DNA of 41,449 nucleotides, from the NCBI RefSeq assembly GCF_000003815.2, contig NC_049984.1, forward strand, positions 22,255,583 through 22,297,031, given 5' to 3'. Position numbers and translations under genes: made by a program. This stretch comes from Branchiostoma floridae (Eukaryota; Chordata; Leptocardii; Amphioxiformes; Branchiostomatidae). This document shows positions 21,101-33,859 of this stretch, piece after piece. The notes beneath the pieces were generated by a model, which had not been told where the DNA came from, made no database searches, and worked only from the letters and a program-made list of their open reading frames with translations. Every line of letters begins with the position of its first letter. Position 1 is the stretch's first letter.

Positions 21101-24100
21101 CGCGAACATTTCTGCATTTACAGTAATTCACCTTAATCCGTGGGGTAACCCAGATTCGTTGTCGTAAAAAAAATGGGTATTTAGAGATTTCAGGTCAACG
21201 ACGTGGGTTTCAAACGTCAAAATTTTCAAAATATTGCAATGTGAAACTACCGTCCATCTGCTTGACGATCCCCAAATACAAAATTTCTACATATAACGGG
21301 TATAGGTTAACGTACGGATAAAGGTGAACTACCGTCATAATTCGACATGATCATGATTCAGTTGTGATTCATTAACAAATCAAAAGATTCACGCAGTACC
21401 TTCCGAAGTAGTCAGTAGCGTAGATAGACCCGATCAATGCCGGGATCTCCACCAGCCCCGCCAGGGCGAAGTTAATGTAGTCGTTCCCACCCAGGGAGGA
21501 AGTATTCAGCCCGAGTCCGTAGTAAACCATAGTTATCACCAACCTGCAATTAGGGAGAAAAGTGGTGCTCAAGTAATGCGTTAACAAGATGTCACCCTCT
21601 CAGCAGCCAATCGCGATGCCTCTTAAGCTTGACGGCAGGCGGCAACGTGATTGGCTGAAAACCTTCCCTCTAGTAACAGTAGGAGTAGTATCTGATTGGC
21701 TGATAGTTTAAGGCTGCGAGATTAACAGAATGCAGTCCGGTACGCCGGGCTTAATGCTTAACATGCACATGCGGTATGGTTGACCTGGCGTGGAAAATGC
21801 CATTTAAGCTCAATATACCTTTAAAGACAACAACGCAAAGAGAGACTACTACTTCCTCGCTGCCCACCCACTCTGCCCTGCACAAAGTGTCCCAGACTGT
21901 TCCATACTGCCCTGGGACTGAGCAGCCACCTCAGACACCGCCACCAACAATCAACAGATGAGACTGGATGGACATGAACTAATGCTCGGTCACAAGCTGA
22001 CGCCGATGATGATGATGATGACCTTTAATTTCTGTACCAATTACACATCTTGTCTATTTTCAGCGACACAAGATGTCTGTATGTATATGTTGTACAGACG
22101 TTTAGTGGTAGATAGCAACACAGCTATGAAATGCATTGACATAACACAATGTTTACACAACAATGTCAATGATACTAACCAGTTGAAGAAAATAACGATG
22201 GACCTCTTCCTCATGTTTGGCGTGCGGACAAGATCCAAAACCGTGTATTTTCCTGTGTCCTCCTACAGATACATGAAACAAGTACAAGTTGGATAAACAT
22301 GATGTATATAGAGACAGAACAATACCAACAACTAGATATACTTCATCTAATATTTTTTCTGTCTTTTTCTGCCACCGCACTGTCGTCAGCATACAGGCAT
22401 ATTAGAGCCATATTCAAATGTTGTGCGAGTCGGTTTTATCTCAGTTCTTGGTCAGTTCTACCTAGTAGAACCAGAGTGTCAGAGGAAACCGGGTGCAATA
22501 GAACTGATTTGTCATCAGAAAAAAAAGGCCAGACTCGTAAAGCCTGCTACGGGGCTAGGGGATGGATAAACTTTGACCTTTGGTTCTGCTTTCTTTGTAG
22601 TGAAGACTGACTCCGGAACCACCACGCCGTTGACCTTGGCCGCTTCCCTGATGATGCGCTCTACCTCCTCATCACGACCTTGGGACTGCAGCCATCTTGG
22701 AGACTCGATCATAAACCTGAAAGACAGTATGGTAGCAAAATTCATTTTTCAACAAAGCCTTTTCGTTACACAGCCATCTTTTAATTCCTAGCAAGTTATA
22801 GTAGAACTAAAAGAAGGTTGTGTAACGAAGAAGACTTTGTTGAATTGATCTACCAACTGATGAAACTATGTACGGAAAATTCATTTTGGTTTTGCCAATG
22901 GGGACTTCCATAGGACCACAGTGTAACTGACAGTGACTAGGTGTGAGTGAGTGTGTGAGTAAGTGATCACTCACTCACTATCCGGTTAAGCGTCTGTTGT
23001 TCTGGTAAGGGTTGGACGTTTCGTAAAACCCTTAATTCCATAATTGGAATATAATGCAAAATGTACAAGTATGTGGTTTAGCATATATCGTTGAAATATA
23101 GTGGTTCTTGTATGGTTTGACATTATTTTATCTTTAAGTCACAAATATTGTCAACGAGACTACAACAAGATAGCATACCACGTCTAGATCTGAGTCCACA
23201 AGTAAAAGCAAATTACAACCTTTAGCAATCCGTTTTACGGTATAAGCCACGTCCAAAACATTGTAATTACAATGCCGGTGTAACGGCCAAAAACCTACCC
23301 CTGGCCAAATGATACACGGGAATAATCTAGTCAGAGTGTAGATTACGCTGTTGTATCGGTATCCCATTTTTTTAGTGTGTGGATGACTACTTGTAATTGT
23401 GCTCAGTGCACTTGTTTTGCCCTTCCTTTCACTTTGTCGTAAATTCATATAAAACTAGAGTTCCACGAACCGATACTTTTAAATGATTTTACTTTCACAA
23501 CTGGTGTATTGATTGTGTTTGTCATTAATCATGCAAATGTAATTAGCTGTAGATCTGCATAATTAGTATTACATTAAGTAGGTCCAAACTTACAACACTA
23601 ACTCAAAATTCACGACCACAGCATGTCCAGAACACGAGATAGGAAAATAAAGGTTCCGCTGCAGTTCCTTAGCAAGCCGCTTGGGGACCCATTTTCGTAC
23701 TTGACCTTCATTTTCCCGACCCCGACCCTTCTACAAAATATCGTAAGGATCCATTCATGATTTCTCGAGTTATGCTGTTGACACACACAGAGACACACAG
23801 ACACACGGACACAAACGCTCAAAACATAACCTTCTGGCGAAGGTAACAATCCCTTACCACCACAGAGGCAGCATCGGGATATTGATGAGAGAGATGGTCA
23901 GCTGAAGGTGCCTCCAGCTCCTCAGTAGGTACGCCAGGAGGGCCATGATCATCAACCCGAAAGCGAAGGAGATCTGACACCATGTTGCCACCAGCGTTCT
24001 CTTGTCCGTTCCAACCATCTCTGTCACTGCATTAAACAAAACGATTTATCGTAGTTAGGCTACATCAAGTAAATTTTATGCATGACATCCTCTGTGGACT

Positions 24101-27100
24101 GCAAAAATAATGAGATAGCGCGAAAAAAACAAGGTGAGTAAAAAAAAATAGGTAAGTTTTCAAAATAGACACCATTAGAGTTGCATGCGAAAATTAATGT
24201 GCGCGCGGATGTCATCCAGAAAATTACTTGCTGTGGCCTTATAAAAGGTTTTCTAAAGTCAACACCGGGTTGAAGATATTGCATATCCATTTACTTCGTT
24301 ATATAGCCTTCCACACCTAGGCGATCGACAGCATAATACAGTTTTTGGCCCTGGATGGCGATTTCCAAATAGTTAAAGTTCACAAGGTGATTGACTTAGA
24401 ATCTCTGGGAGAACGGTGCACTTGAAAAATCATTCTCAAAGCTGATACGTATACATTCCTATAGTCTAGGCGATCGGTTCAAAATATTAGTAGAATTGTG
24501 CAAAATGCGGTAAAAGTATGACACTTGATATGACGAATCCTAAGCGTTATGATTGTACATGTCGCAGTTTACACTTGGATGCCTGTTTACTTTTTCATAC
24601 GACGTTCTACCCAGGTTTCAAGAATTTTTGTCGTACTTCTTCATGTACGGCATGCCTGCAGTCGCCTGCTCTGCAGCCGACCGATGATGATGACTTCTTC
24701 ATGTTTACGCACCATAGATACTAGTACTACTCTGTTCTACCATTTCGACAAATTAGCCTCGTTTTCGTGCAAGCTCACGCACGTTCTCGCTGGGCTGTGC
24801 TCTCGCGAGAGCAATTTTCAAAATGGCGACCGTGAAAAAAATGCAAATTGTTGACGTAATCACCTGCAACGTACGCAGAAAGAAAGGACCCCAGACAGGC
24901 TGCACCGACGATCAGACGGAAGATGATGAAGGTCGTCAGGTCTGGCGCAAAGGCGGTAGCAACGCCGAATATGATCTGAAGAACCAGGCACGGAAGCAAC
25001 GTCTTCTTTCTGCCGATTCTTAGGAATGCAAAGATGAATACATAGCATAAATAGTAATCTGTTTAGGTAAAATTCTACGGCATGCATCTTTAATTCCAGC
25101 AAACAAGGAATCTGTCATTCACCTGGCACCAAAAATGTTCCAAAAGGTCTACTATAAGTTAGCTCATATTGAGCTTTCTAAAAAGGACGACGCAGGCTTA
25201 TAGTACTATTCTCCAAGCAGATATTCCGGCAACAAAAAAGAATTCATGGGGATCCACTTGGACATTTGCAGGCTTACAGAAGAATTTGATCGACGTGTTA
25301 ACAAGAACATGTGCGCAAAGCGCTGGGTCATTCCTATTGACAATGGCTCAAAAGGATGACAAATGAGTACAAGGATATAACATGATGATCCGGCATTGCA
25401 GATACATCGGTGAATTGATTGGTCGATTGATTGATCGATTGATTGATTGATTGATTGGTGAAGGCTTAAGTTACTCACATGTCAGAGAGTTGACCAAAGC
25501 CCACAGAGCCCAACAGGACACCCAGCATGTACAGCGCCTGTGCAATGTTGCTCATGGCCTTCTTCTCACAGACAAGGTCAAACTGAAAAAAAATAATCAA
25601 AAATCATCACGGTCAAAAATTGCAAATCTTTTATAACGTTCTCGTTCGGTCAGAACAAAGGCTTGCCATTTGCTTTTGGACAGACGAGGATAATGTGGCT
25701 CTAAGTAACTTATGTTAACAGTGCCTCACACACGGTACAGACAGAAGGTAAAGGTAGTATTTTCTTTTACCTGCCGGACAGAAGTCAGTTACCCAATTTT
25801 ACACCTGGGTGAAGTGAGGAATGTTGTGTAAAGTACCTTTCCCAACGGCACAACGTCGGGGCACGGCGGGTATCGTTTTTTTTTTACAAGGGGTGCATTA
25901 ACAAGACTTAAACATTAACAAGACTTAAAGTTAGTGGCTTAAGATCGGAGTTTTTAAGACAATGATAGTTTTTACAAGGAAGCTGATGGAAAAAGAGTGT
26001 CCATGAGAGGTAGGGATATTCTCTACACAATCCTCCAAAACCTTCTTAGTGTAGTAGTGGTATGCCGTTTCCCGTAAATACTCGTACTGGTATTTTCGTG
26101 CTAACATGTAAGAACACTGTATATTTTTCATATACAAACGTATGATTATCAAAACTGCCGAGTTTTGTAGGCAATATGAGGCCGAAGGTACAAAGCCAGA
26201 GAAATATGATCCACTGCTCACCGAGTCACGTGTTTTACCTACATTACGTGATGCCATTGAAGCAGTGGATTGCTCATACCTAGACAAAACTAGAGTTGAT
26301 CAGTATAAAATTTCCGTATGTTCTTTTCTTAATGTTGGCTATTACAATTCAACTTTGATCCAGTATATGTTACTACTGACCCTTATAGTGTTCACATATA
26401 ACTGATATGTTTATTGCAAGTTCGTGCCCGAGGGCTAATTGCAGGTACAAACAACATGTAAAACTAGAAAGGCCGACATTTGCTTGAGAGCAAATACAGC
26501 ATATTTCAGCCATCTCCTTCCCCAAGCAACAATGGACTATTCCAAAATCACCCATGTGCAAAAATGGAACTCTTCTGCTTAAGATGACTAAGCATCCTAA
26601 GCTACTAATTACACGTATGAGCAAAAATGAATCGTACAACCCCCTTCCCTGCAAGAATGGACTCAAGTGCACCCAATGTAGAAGGGTAAGATAGACCAGT
26701 CCAAAAACACTTCCGCTAAGAAATGGAATTTTGAATCATCAGCCGTCCAAAACTGAAAGAAATCCCCCCCCTTTGCAAGAATGGACTCTACCTGTTATAC
26801 CCCTGTGCAAAGTGGAGCGATCCAAAAATACATCTGCTAAAATAGGACTTTGACATACTAGTAATCACCAAAGTCCAGAAATACATGGCCTTTTCTATAA
26901 TAAGCAACCCAGTCCAAAACTGAATTTTTTTAATAGTCCCCTGTGCATGAATGGACTCATCCATATTACATCAGGCTTGCTGATTGGCTGCCGAATCCTC
27001 AGGTACAGTCTTCAGGTGGGGTCAAGTTCCATTCAACAAATGGAATTCGGAATCATCACCCATGTCCAAAAATGAAGTTTTTAAAAACCCCCCCTATGTG

Positions 27101-30100
27101 CAAAAATGGACTGTCCCAGCAGTAGCCATATGTCAAGTGGATCAGTGCAAAAACACTTCCGCTAAAAAAAGCATTGGCATTATCACCAAAGTCTTAAAGT
27201 AAATTTTAAAAAACACCCCCTGACCAACAATGGACTCTTCCAGCAAAATAACCTTGCTCATTGGCTAATAATTAATTAGATTTACCTTGTCCCCCCAACC
27301 ACCTGGAGGAACATGGACTAGGTAGGTATGTAGATGATTGGATCTACCAGAAACACCTGTGGCTTCCAGAATGACCTAGAGGTCGTTGACCTCGGCACTT
27401 CCACCTCACAAATCCAAAATTCTCCCACAAAAACCTCCATAATGAGCCATTTTGAAGTGATCTATACCAAATATTATGCATGGATCCTTTGAATAAGTAC
27501 CTAGGGCACCTCTGTGCTAAATTTCAGGTCATTTGGATGTAATACCATGGTACAGGGGGCCTAAATATAAAGTTGTGGTCCAAAAATTGCAATAAAACCT
27601 CAATAAAATCATTTTAGAAGCAGATATGAATAAAATGAAAAAAACACCTAAGGGTATTGGCCCACTCTACCCTTGTGCCAAATTTCAAGTCATTCGGTCC
27701 AGGAACGACGGAGTTGATTCGATTTGAAGATTTGACAGGAGAAAGAAAGAAAGAAAGAAGAAAGAAACATTACGAATACAATATATTTCACCATACCTAT
27801 GGTATGGCTGAAATATAATAAGGAAAATACAAAGGTGCTAGGAACTACATTCTATGACTATATGCTATGCTAGTGTACATTATACTGGTTTTGTTGGGTT
27901 AGACTTCTTCTCTTTAGGCAGTGGAAGACGAATTTACCCAGTTCTTTTGTAATGTGTGGGTTCTTTGATTTTAATAGTAGGATTGATTTTTCATTGTCAG
28001 GAATAGTTGGTAAGTAAGCGTGTATTTTGAATACATATATGCTCCTTACACTAACAGTGACCCATGCAGTGAGATATTACATTACAAAGGTTTAGAAATT
28101 TGATTTAACTAGTATGTATCGTTTCTCAACACACGTTGCGTTAGATCTTACTGGTGTACATCGTCTCTCAACACATCAGCAAGTCATTCCAAGGTCGGGA
28201 ACGTGACATATGGCAAACAACACTTGACTCATGTCCCTGGCGGCCTTAAAGTGCTCGGCCTTCCTATGATAACCTACACATGTGCTGTGACACTCTGAAC
28301 AGATGTTTGTAGTCGTATTCTTATGGAAATTTCTATTTGGTCAGGATTGAAGGTTTAACAAATGGTTGTGTATGGTACGCCGGATTTGTTTTTCATTTTT
28401 TACACCTTCTTCATTAATTTTAGAATTGACACTCTAGGACATAAGTACCCGTTTTCCGATATTTTCGTTTGAAAACTTTGGTATGTATTTGCTCATTTCA
28501 AACCTGGAAACCTCTTTGTACAATTTACAGTATGGTCGATTTTTTTTTTGAAATTGGCGAAAATTTATGCGTGTGCTGATGAAATTCATATCATCGACTC
28601 AACATGGCCTTGGTAAATATAGGGCAAAGGGGACATGCGTTGCGTCTACAGTAACTGAGTACGCCGAACTTGAACGTTTGCCGAGATCTTGACCTTGCGC
28701 TCAAGGACTTTCCTTTTTACACGTAAACTTCTAATCACGTCATTTCTTAACATCCTTGAAAAAATCTCATGACTTTGGCTATGTTGACACGACATGTTGA
28801 AATTTTCGCTGACTGTGTTCAAGCGAACAGTGATCATTGACTTAGCCATCCTCTCTCCTTCTCTCTCGCTCTATTCATTCATTCATTCATTCACTCGTGT
28901 ATTGATGTATTCCTTTTCGATAGATGTAAGATACTAGTTGTCGGAAAACGGTGCACAATACGTCAAAGAACAGCTACCCAAGCAACTGGATATGATTTTG
29001 AAAACGGTCAGACGTTTCGGATATTTCGTCAATGATACTGAAGAGATTTGGTGGAAACTTACTCTCCAAGCAGACGTTAGGCTCCGGCTATTTTTTAAAA
29101 CGTTTTAGTCGTTTTTATCAGGCTTTCTCCTTTGTCATTTTTCTTGAAGTACGGCAGCCAGTTGCAGCAAGATGAAATACGAAATAGAAAGCCCGATAAA
29201 AACGACCTCAAAATACGTTTAAAAAACAGCCGGAGCCTAACCTCTGTTTGGAGAGTAGTGTAAACTGGCTTTATATGAAACGTCTGACCGTTTCCCAACT
29301 CATACCCAGTTGCTTGAGCAACCGCTCTTTGGCGTATCTTATTGAATCCACAGTTGCAAATTTTAAACTTTGTTCCAACACGGCATCAGAAAGGAAGTAG
29401 GCACCATAAATGTTCGGTCAAGGTCGTCGACCTTCTTTCAGTGAACCAAGTTCGTAACTTGTAACTTGGATATTCAGTGAGGACTGGTTCGTGAGGGGTG
29501 TCATATTATAGAGGCCATATACATAAAGGTGCATCAACCGTGTCTGAAACGTGACGGTGGCAGGTTTCGCCTTCCCGCCATTTATGATTCGCTGCTGACG
29601 TCATCCTCCGCAAAACGAATCGTATATCTGATGAAGGTCGGCGAGCTCGACAGAAGATTATGATGAGTTCCTCTTCTTTTGTGTTGGAACAAAGTTTGAA
29701 CTTTACACATAAGAACACTGGTGTGGCCTCGCGTGGCCTTGCGAACTCCACCGCACCCCCGCACCCCCCCAGATGGTACACGTACTATCCCCTTCTTTAG
29801 GGCGGGGGCTGGAGTAATCTCCGCGTAGTCTTAAAATGACAAGAGATATGCCGTTTGATAAAGCTACGGAACCGTTGTTTGTTTTTCTTTTGTTTTCTGT
29901 GACTACCGTCATGACTGTGCTGTCTGTTACGCCAAAGGACGGTTCTACCGGCTACATAGATACAGACTGTAGGCTCTTGGTTGAAAATAGCTCTGAACTA
30001 TAGAAACAAGGTGCAACTGCAAGTTATATTTCAGTTTATATCGATGTACAAGGAAATTGCTAGAGTTAGACCCATTTTTCTCACATATACGGCTGGTATC

Positions 30101-30800
30101 CACAACCAATGGGGTTTCCATGGATAACTTGACGAAAGGAGACCGTATATAATGGAAGTACTTAGCGCTGGCAGCTATTGTTATTCAATATGTTGTCTTC
30201 ATTAGCTAAGCTAATCGTAGTAAAGTTGGCGAAGAGCCAGTGATGGTCACCCTATTGACACGGCTTAGTTAGTATGCGTGACTTCTTATCAATCGCCTGC
30301 ATGTGGCTTATCAAGATAATACAACACCGTTCAAAACGCTTTAGATGTTCGTACTAGGACAAAACAAATACTACTCTCACCTCAGTGAAGATACTCTCGT
30401 GGTATTGAGTCCGGTCATACCACCACCCCTGGTCACATTTGGTGGCGCTCCTTTCCCCGGTTTCGTTCTTGTCGGCAAAATACGGACAGCTGAGGTTGCC
30501 AAGACTGTAGATCCCCACATCACTGTAACGCGTACACTGGCTAAACTCCCAGTCGTCTTTATCTTCGTTGTACACAAGAGGAATGGAGAAGTTTAGAGCA
30601 CACTCGGAGTCCTGGGGTTCGAAGCCCGCTTCCTTCATACCGGGTAAGGCACAGTGGTGATCCACTTTCGCCGCTAGGAAAGACATCGCCAGCATATGGA
30701 ATGCAACAGGGGTCTGCATAACGAAAAGCATGGCGAATTTCAGCTTTTGGTACTTGCCAAACGAGCCCAAGTATTCCAGGGCTGCTTCGTAGTCCACCAT
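18192..30800 (-). CDS. SLC22-family organic cation/anion transporter (complete, 11 coding exons)
   Basis: Plasma-membrane MFS transporter of the SLC22 group. Exons (minus): 30800-30381, 25582-25479, 25018-24864, 24026-23858, 22716-22578, 22262-22180, 21543-21400, 20344-20259, 19383-19275, 18725-18516, 18279-18192; all phases agree, 568 residues. The ATG at 30800 (AAG before, G at +4) is preferred; a 'Met' 18 bases upstream is GTG. Residues 1-12 ([12 protein letters not shown]) and the large extracellular loop with Cys 50, 67, 89, 105, 122 and sequons near N70, N102, N112 are typical, ending [16 protein letters not shown] then FDLVCE. Further signatures: GQLSDIIGRKK (170-180), [14 protein letters not shown] (287 on), [34 protein letters not shown] (521 on), and a short charged cytosolic tail. 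The exon 5 donor (GTCAAA) is weak. OCT versus OCTN versus OAT cannot be settled. Confidence 0.92.
19488..19778. repeat. Inverted-repeat element in an SLC22 intron
   Basis: The left arm (atcctcctacgcagggacat, then ccaacagc) and right arm are complementary for about 85 bp with scattered mismatches, around a unique centre. It lies in the intron upstream (in transcript order) of exon 19383-19275. Confidence 0.8.
19793..19878. repeat. Degraded cgcgg-family MITE fragment
   Basis: tactgtaaaaagggaaattt, then cacggtggttttaagctcgt and ttcaccgagagctctaaaacc, resembles one half of the MITE at 20955-21125. Confidence 0.5.
20468..20656. mobile_element. Harbinger-like fold-back MITE, 189 bp
   Basis: Near-perfect arms of about 80 bp start TACCCCCCTCACATTAGGCG and contain gacgagtctgcgagctc. 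The flanking TTA at 20465-20467 and 20657-20659 reads as a 3-bp target duplication, as in PIF/Harbinger elements (TWA). It is intronic in the SLC22 gene. Confidence 0.82.
20657..20940 (+). mobile_element. tRNA-related SINE, plus strand
   Basis: A B-box-like ggttagaatcc near 20691 is followed by ttgtggccttggaatgagca, cttcattccacgcaggtg and gatgggtacctga, matching in order the reversed SINE at 465-830. It directly follows the Harbinger-like MITE. Confidence 0.6.
20955..21125. mobile_element. MITE of the tactgtaaatgca/cgcgg family, copy 2 (complete)
   Basis: Ends are tactgtaaatgca and tgcatttacagta, a 13-bp perfect terminal inverted repeat. Internally attcgcggtgg, gttcgcggtg and their complements give a GC-rich hairpin. 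It lies in an SLC22 intron. Confidence 0.88.
23590..23850. repeat. Dispersed repeat with cacaca tract and cataaccttct end
   Basis: It contains ctcgagttatgctgttgaca, a cacagacacacggacac tract and the terminal aaaacataaccttctggcga, shared with 7236-7345. It ends just 8 bp from the donor side of SLC22 exon 24026-23858. Confidence 0.6.
24058..24244. mobile_element. MITE of the ggccacagcaa family, copy 2 (short)
   Basis: ggctacatcaagtaaatttt, then atgcatgacatcc, pairs with ggatgtcatccagaaaatta, then cttgctgtggcc. The ends match the 40692-41164 copy, but the centre is shorter and different. It is intronic in SLC22. Confidence 0.78.
25416..25462. repeat. (GATT)n microsatellite next to an SLC22 donor site
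   Basis: About ten gatt/gatc-type units end 11 bp from the donor of exon 25582-25479, so the transcript has a CAAU-rich stretch just inside the intron. Confidence 0.9.
26405..26455 (-). repeat. Retroposon 3' end fragment (cgagggctaattgca)
   Basis: tttattgcaagttcgtgccc, then gagggctaattgcag, is nearly identical to 35265-35298. On the minus strand it ends caataaa, like a retroposon 3' terminus. Confidence 0.6.
26520..27245. repeat. Degenerate tandem array, about 124-bp period
   Basis: The anchor caanaatggact recurs with aatgg at 26531, 26656, 26780, 26950, 27105 and 27229, spacings 125, 124, 170, 155, 124. A second marker, aacacttccgctaa, recurs in register at about 26708, 26833 (diverged) and 27151. 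It fills part of the 4.8-kb first intron of SLC22. Confidence 0.7.
27400..27800. repeat. Dispersed repeat with (GAAA)n tail
   Basis: Two similar phrases (gctaaatttcaggtcatttg at 27518 and gccaaatttcaagtcattcg at 27677) are followed by a (gaaa)n run at about 27740-27768. Looks retroposon-derived; the family is not identified. Confidence 0.45.
28958..29337. mobile_element. Double fold-back element (ctctccaagcag family)
   Basis: The outer arms (atacgtcaaag, gcaactggatatga, aacggtcagacgtttc) pair with 29277-29337. The inner arms start actctccaagcagacgttag at about 29060 and end at 29256, and pair around gtcgtttttatcaggctttc. It is a long structured element without coding, in SLC22 intron 1. Confidence 0.8.
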
Positions 30801-32600
30801 CTTGACTGTAGGATTCACACTTGAGCTAAGAGTTTCTGTTACTTCCAGAGGTTTTGGAGCTTGGTAGTACAGTGTTGTTTGGAAGTTGGCATCTGGAAAA
30901 TGAGGGCGTATGCTCGTGGGGACGAACCGTTTCTAGTCCAGCCAGAAATTGCAAGGGTGTATTCTGGTGACCTCCCCGGCTCACCGTACGGTCGCAAAAT
31001 CGTGAAATTATTTCGCACAAACTTATTTAAATTTTCGATTGTTGATAGCATTGTGACTAGCATAGCCACTGACTATATAGAATAGCTTCTGTCGATGCTG
31101 TACCCTCCCCTGGTATGGCACACGTACCGTCCCTCTAAAGGAGAGAGTTGTCTTAGACCTTGATAAGGTCATTGAAGTCAAGATGGCAGCTGATAAGGGA
31201 TAAACCATTTGCTAAACTTTAGGCTTAGTGGGAAAATGTTCTGTTTCCTATTAAGGCCCCGAAGGCAAGGTAGGCATACTTTAGTTTAGATACAGTATAT
31301 GATATAGATTTCGGTTGTATAGTGAGAAATACAGGCAGGGCTACCCAAATAGCCAGAGGCTATTATCAGGGGCTAGCCCTGGTAACTGTACAATATATTT
31401 CGACCAAAGCTGGTCAGAAATATTGTTCAACAAATGTCAATGTAAAACAAAATGTAACCCTTATTTTCAACAACAGATTCTATTTATACAGATATACACT
31501 GCAAAAGCCGAATTCTCTACTTGAACAGAAGACATTTCCATCACTTTATTATATGGGAAAATTCTATGACCCTTGCCTAGACCCAGCGCCAGCGGTCAAC
31601 CAAAAAAGTAGTTCTCTAGGTGTCTGCTAGGGTCGGGTAACCGGAAAAACAACATCTTTCTATCTTTCTTATGCCTGAAGTACTGAAGTTAAGTTGTCTG
31701 TCATTTTTTAGCAACTACTCCTTGATTCTTTAATTTTTGAACTAAGGAACGGAAAGAATAGCTACTTGTAAAAACAATGTTGTTTTATAATTACATTCCA
31801 GTAAGTTCTAAAACGGGGATCTATTGTAAAAGGTCTGCATTTTCCTTTTGCGTAGACCATAGCCAATTTTTGATACCCGTAATTCTTGTGAATCTGTCTT
31901 ATCCACGTACATGCAGCGAGACAACCAAATTTGGCGTAATGACCTTCCTTGGTTCGGCATAAGAGTGATCCTCTTATAATACGGAAATGCTGTCTTTTCT
32001 CCTTTTAAAGATTAGGTCTTCGTGTTCTTTCTTCTCTTCCACACGAGAATTGCTGGGAAAAGCTATCCGTCAATATGATGTCCACAAAATTGTCAATGGC
32101 AAAGCTTGGAACTATTTATCTGATCTAGCTAGTACCGACCGAGGTTTCCGTAACAACGTCATCTTCGCAACAAGGTAATTTCCGCAAGTATCAGTCTGTG
32201 ATACTACTTGTTTTCAAAAGTCTTGCGCCCTGCTTACACGTCTGCGCATCGGCATCTAGTACCTGCAGCTTAAACCAGGGTCTATCCATTCGTAGCTTAC
32301 TAGTAGTTACGCCTTACGGTTCCTTCTTGCAGCTGAGGGTGCCGATACGAAAGCATTCCTCATTATTTGCTTTAATGGCCTGAAACTATAACCAAACTGT
32401 GCTATTCAACATACACGCGTCCTCGACAGACTTGAAAGTTCGAACATTCCTGTGTTGACGTTAATCAGACAGTGCTACTGTGTACTTATTACTTAAAGCC
32501 CCCCCCCCCCCCCGCTGTCGGCTAAAATCAAAACTCAAATTCTTGCTATAACTCAACAATGCTTACCTGAAACTAAACTGGCTTATGTTGCATTTTAACC
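30801..32600. other. Intergenic region upstream of SLC22
   Basis: No coding exon was recognised. It should hold the SLC22 promoter and 5' UTR, but no TATA box or other core element stands out; cctacag lies just upstream of the ATG and might be a 5'-UTR acceptor. A retroposon-tail fragment (31328-31390) and a poly-C run (32499-32513) are present. Confidence 0.4.
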
Positions 32601-33446
32601 GGTATTTTTGCCAGTAGTTTTACCATGCAAAACCAATGTTACATGGTCACACCATGGAGACTGTTTCAACAGTGAAGTACCTGGGAACAACAATGAGTGA
32701 GAATGCTACCTGGGATACCCATATAAACACCATGGTCACAAAAGCTAACAAAACTCTGGGCTTCCTCAGAAGAAACCTAAAGATCAGCTCCGTCAGAATT
32801 AAAGAGAAAGCCTATAAAGTCTTTGTGAGACCTGTGCTTGAATACGCATCGTCGGTATGGGACCCACACACTAAGAAGAACATCGACAAGATAGAGGCCG
32901 TTCAGAGAAGAGCAGCAAGATTTGTACTTAACAAGTTCCACAATACATCTAGTGTGAGCAGTATGTTGAGTACATTAGGTTGGCAGTCACTGAAACAACG
33001 CAGGAAAACAGCACGTTTGGGTACATTATTCAAAATCCATCACGGGATAGTCCAGTGCCCAGTCATCAGCAGTAAACTAGTACCGCCCCCAACACGACAA
33101 CGCCGCAAGCACAACTGCCAGTTCAAGCAAATCACCACCAGAACATTATACAGAGATGGGTCATTCTTGCCAAGAACAATCAAGGACTGGAATGGTTTAC
33201 CGGCAGAGACAGTCGAGGCCGCCACAGTAGACACGTTTGTGTCTCGGGCCTCTGCTTCATAACAACTTACCTTGACAACGGACGGATTCAAGGGTATCGA
33301 CCATGGACTGTTTAATGGACTAACGAGTAATGCGTCTACAAGCGCGAGTATTGCGTCTGCAAGTGCGAGCGTCACCACTCCCAAACATGCCAGTATAATC
33401 TTCGCCAAGATTGTGGGCATTAACGGGAAGAAGAAGAAGAAGAAGA
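32600..33446 (+). mobile_element. Non-LTR retrotransposon 3' end, reverse transcriptase C-terminal part
   Basis: A 5'-truncated copy of a CR1/L2/Jockey-like ORF2. The open frame (32636-33262, 208 codons) covers the region after the RT catalytic core: TVKYLGTTMS, KTLGFLRRNLK, RPVLEYASSVWDPH, IEAVQRRAARFV, SFLPRTIKDWNGLP. The frame closes with a stop and is followed by about 165 bp of 3' UTR and a (GAA)n tail at 33427-33446. The catalytic residues and the endonuclease lie upstream and are missing, so the copy cannot move by itself. The intact frame suggests a fairly recent insertion. Confidence 0.9.
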
Positions 33447-33859
33447 CAATGTCAGCTGTTTTTTTTTGCTACAATTCACATCTGACGATCTCTTTTACAT
33501 GTATTCTGTTACTAGTATATACAAATATATTATACTTTGTCCCGTGGTGGCGCATTTAATATAAGCCAGGTTGCTTGAACGCGCCACTGTATGACATTCA
33601 TGTTACAAAAACTGCTATAACGTTATCACGTCATAATGTGTCCATGTTACGGTCACGACTTTTCCATCCATTTTGAACGTCTATGATGTCACTTTAGGCC
33701 TAAGATTGAATTGTTCATTGTTGCGATTTGAAATGGCTCTTGTGGTGATGGGACACGTAACAAAGGTTTATTTATTTGTTTGTTTGTCACATGAGCATAG
33801 GTCTTTAACGAATAAGACATTCTAGAACGTGCGTTACCAAGCAACACATCAGTGTTTGA

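Noticed and set aside
23134-23448. 104-codon minus-strand frame in an SLC22 intron
   Set aside because: It has no recognisable domain, is AT-rich like its surroundings, and adding it would break the SLC22 splicing phase.
26520-27245. CRISPR-like array
   Set aside because: The units are long, diverged and lack short identical repeats with unique spacers; the context is a eukaryotic intron.
30801-30818. Six-residue N-terminal extension of the SLC22 protein
   Set aside because: The codon is GTG. The ATG at 30800 starts the family-typical N terminus.
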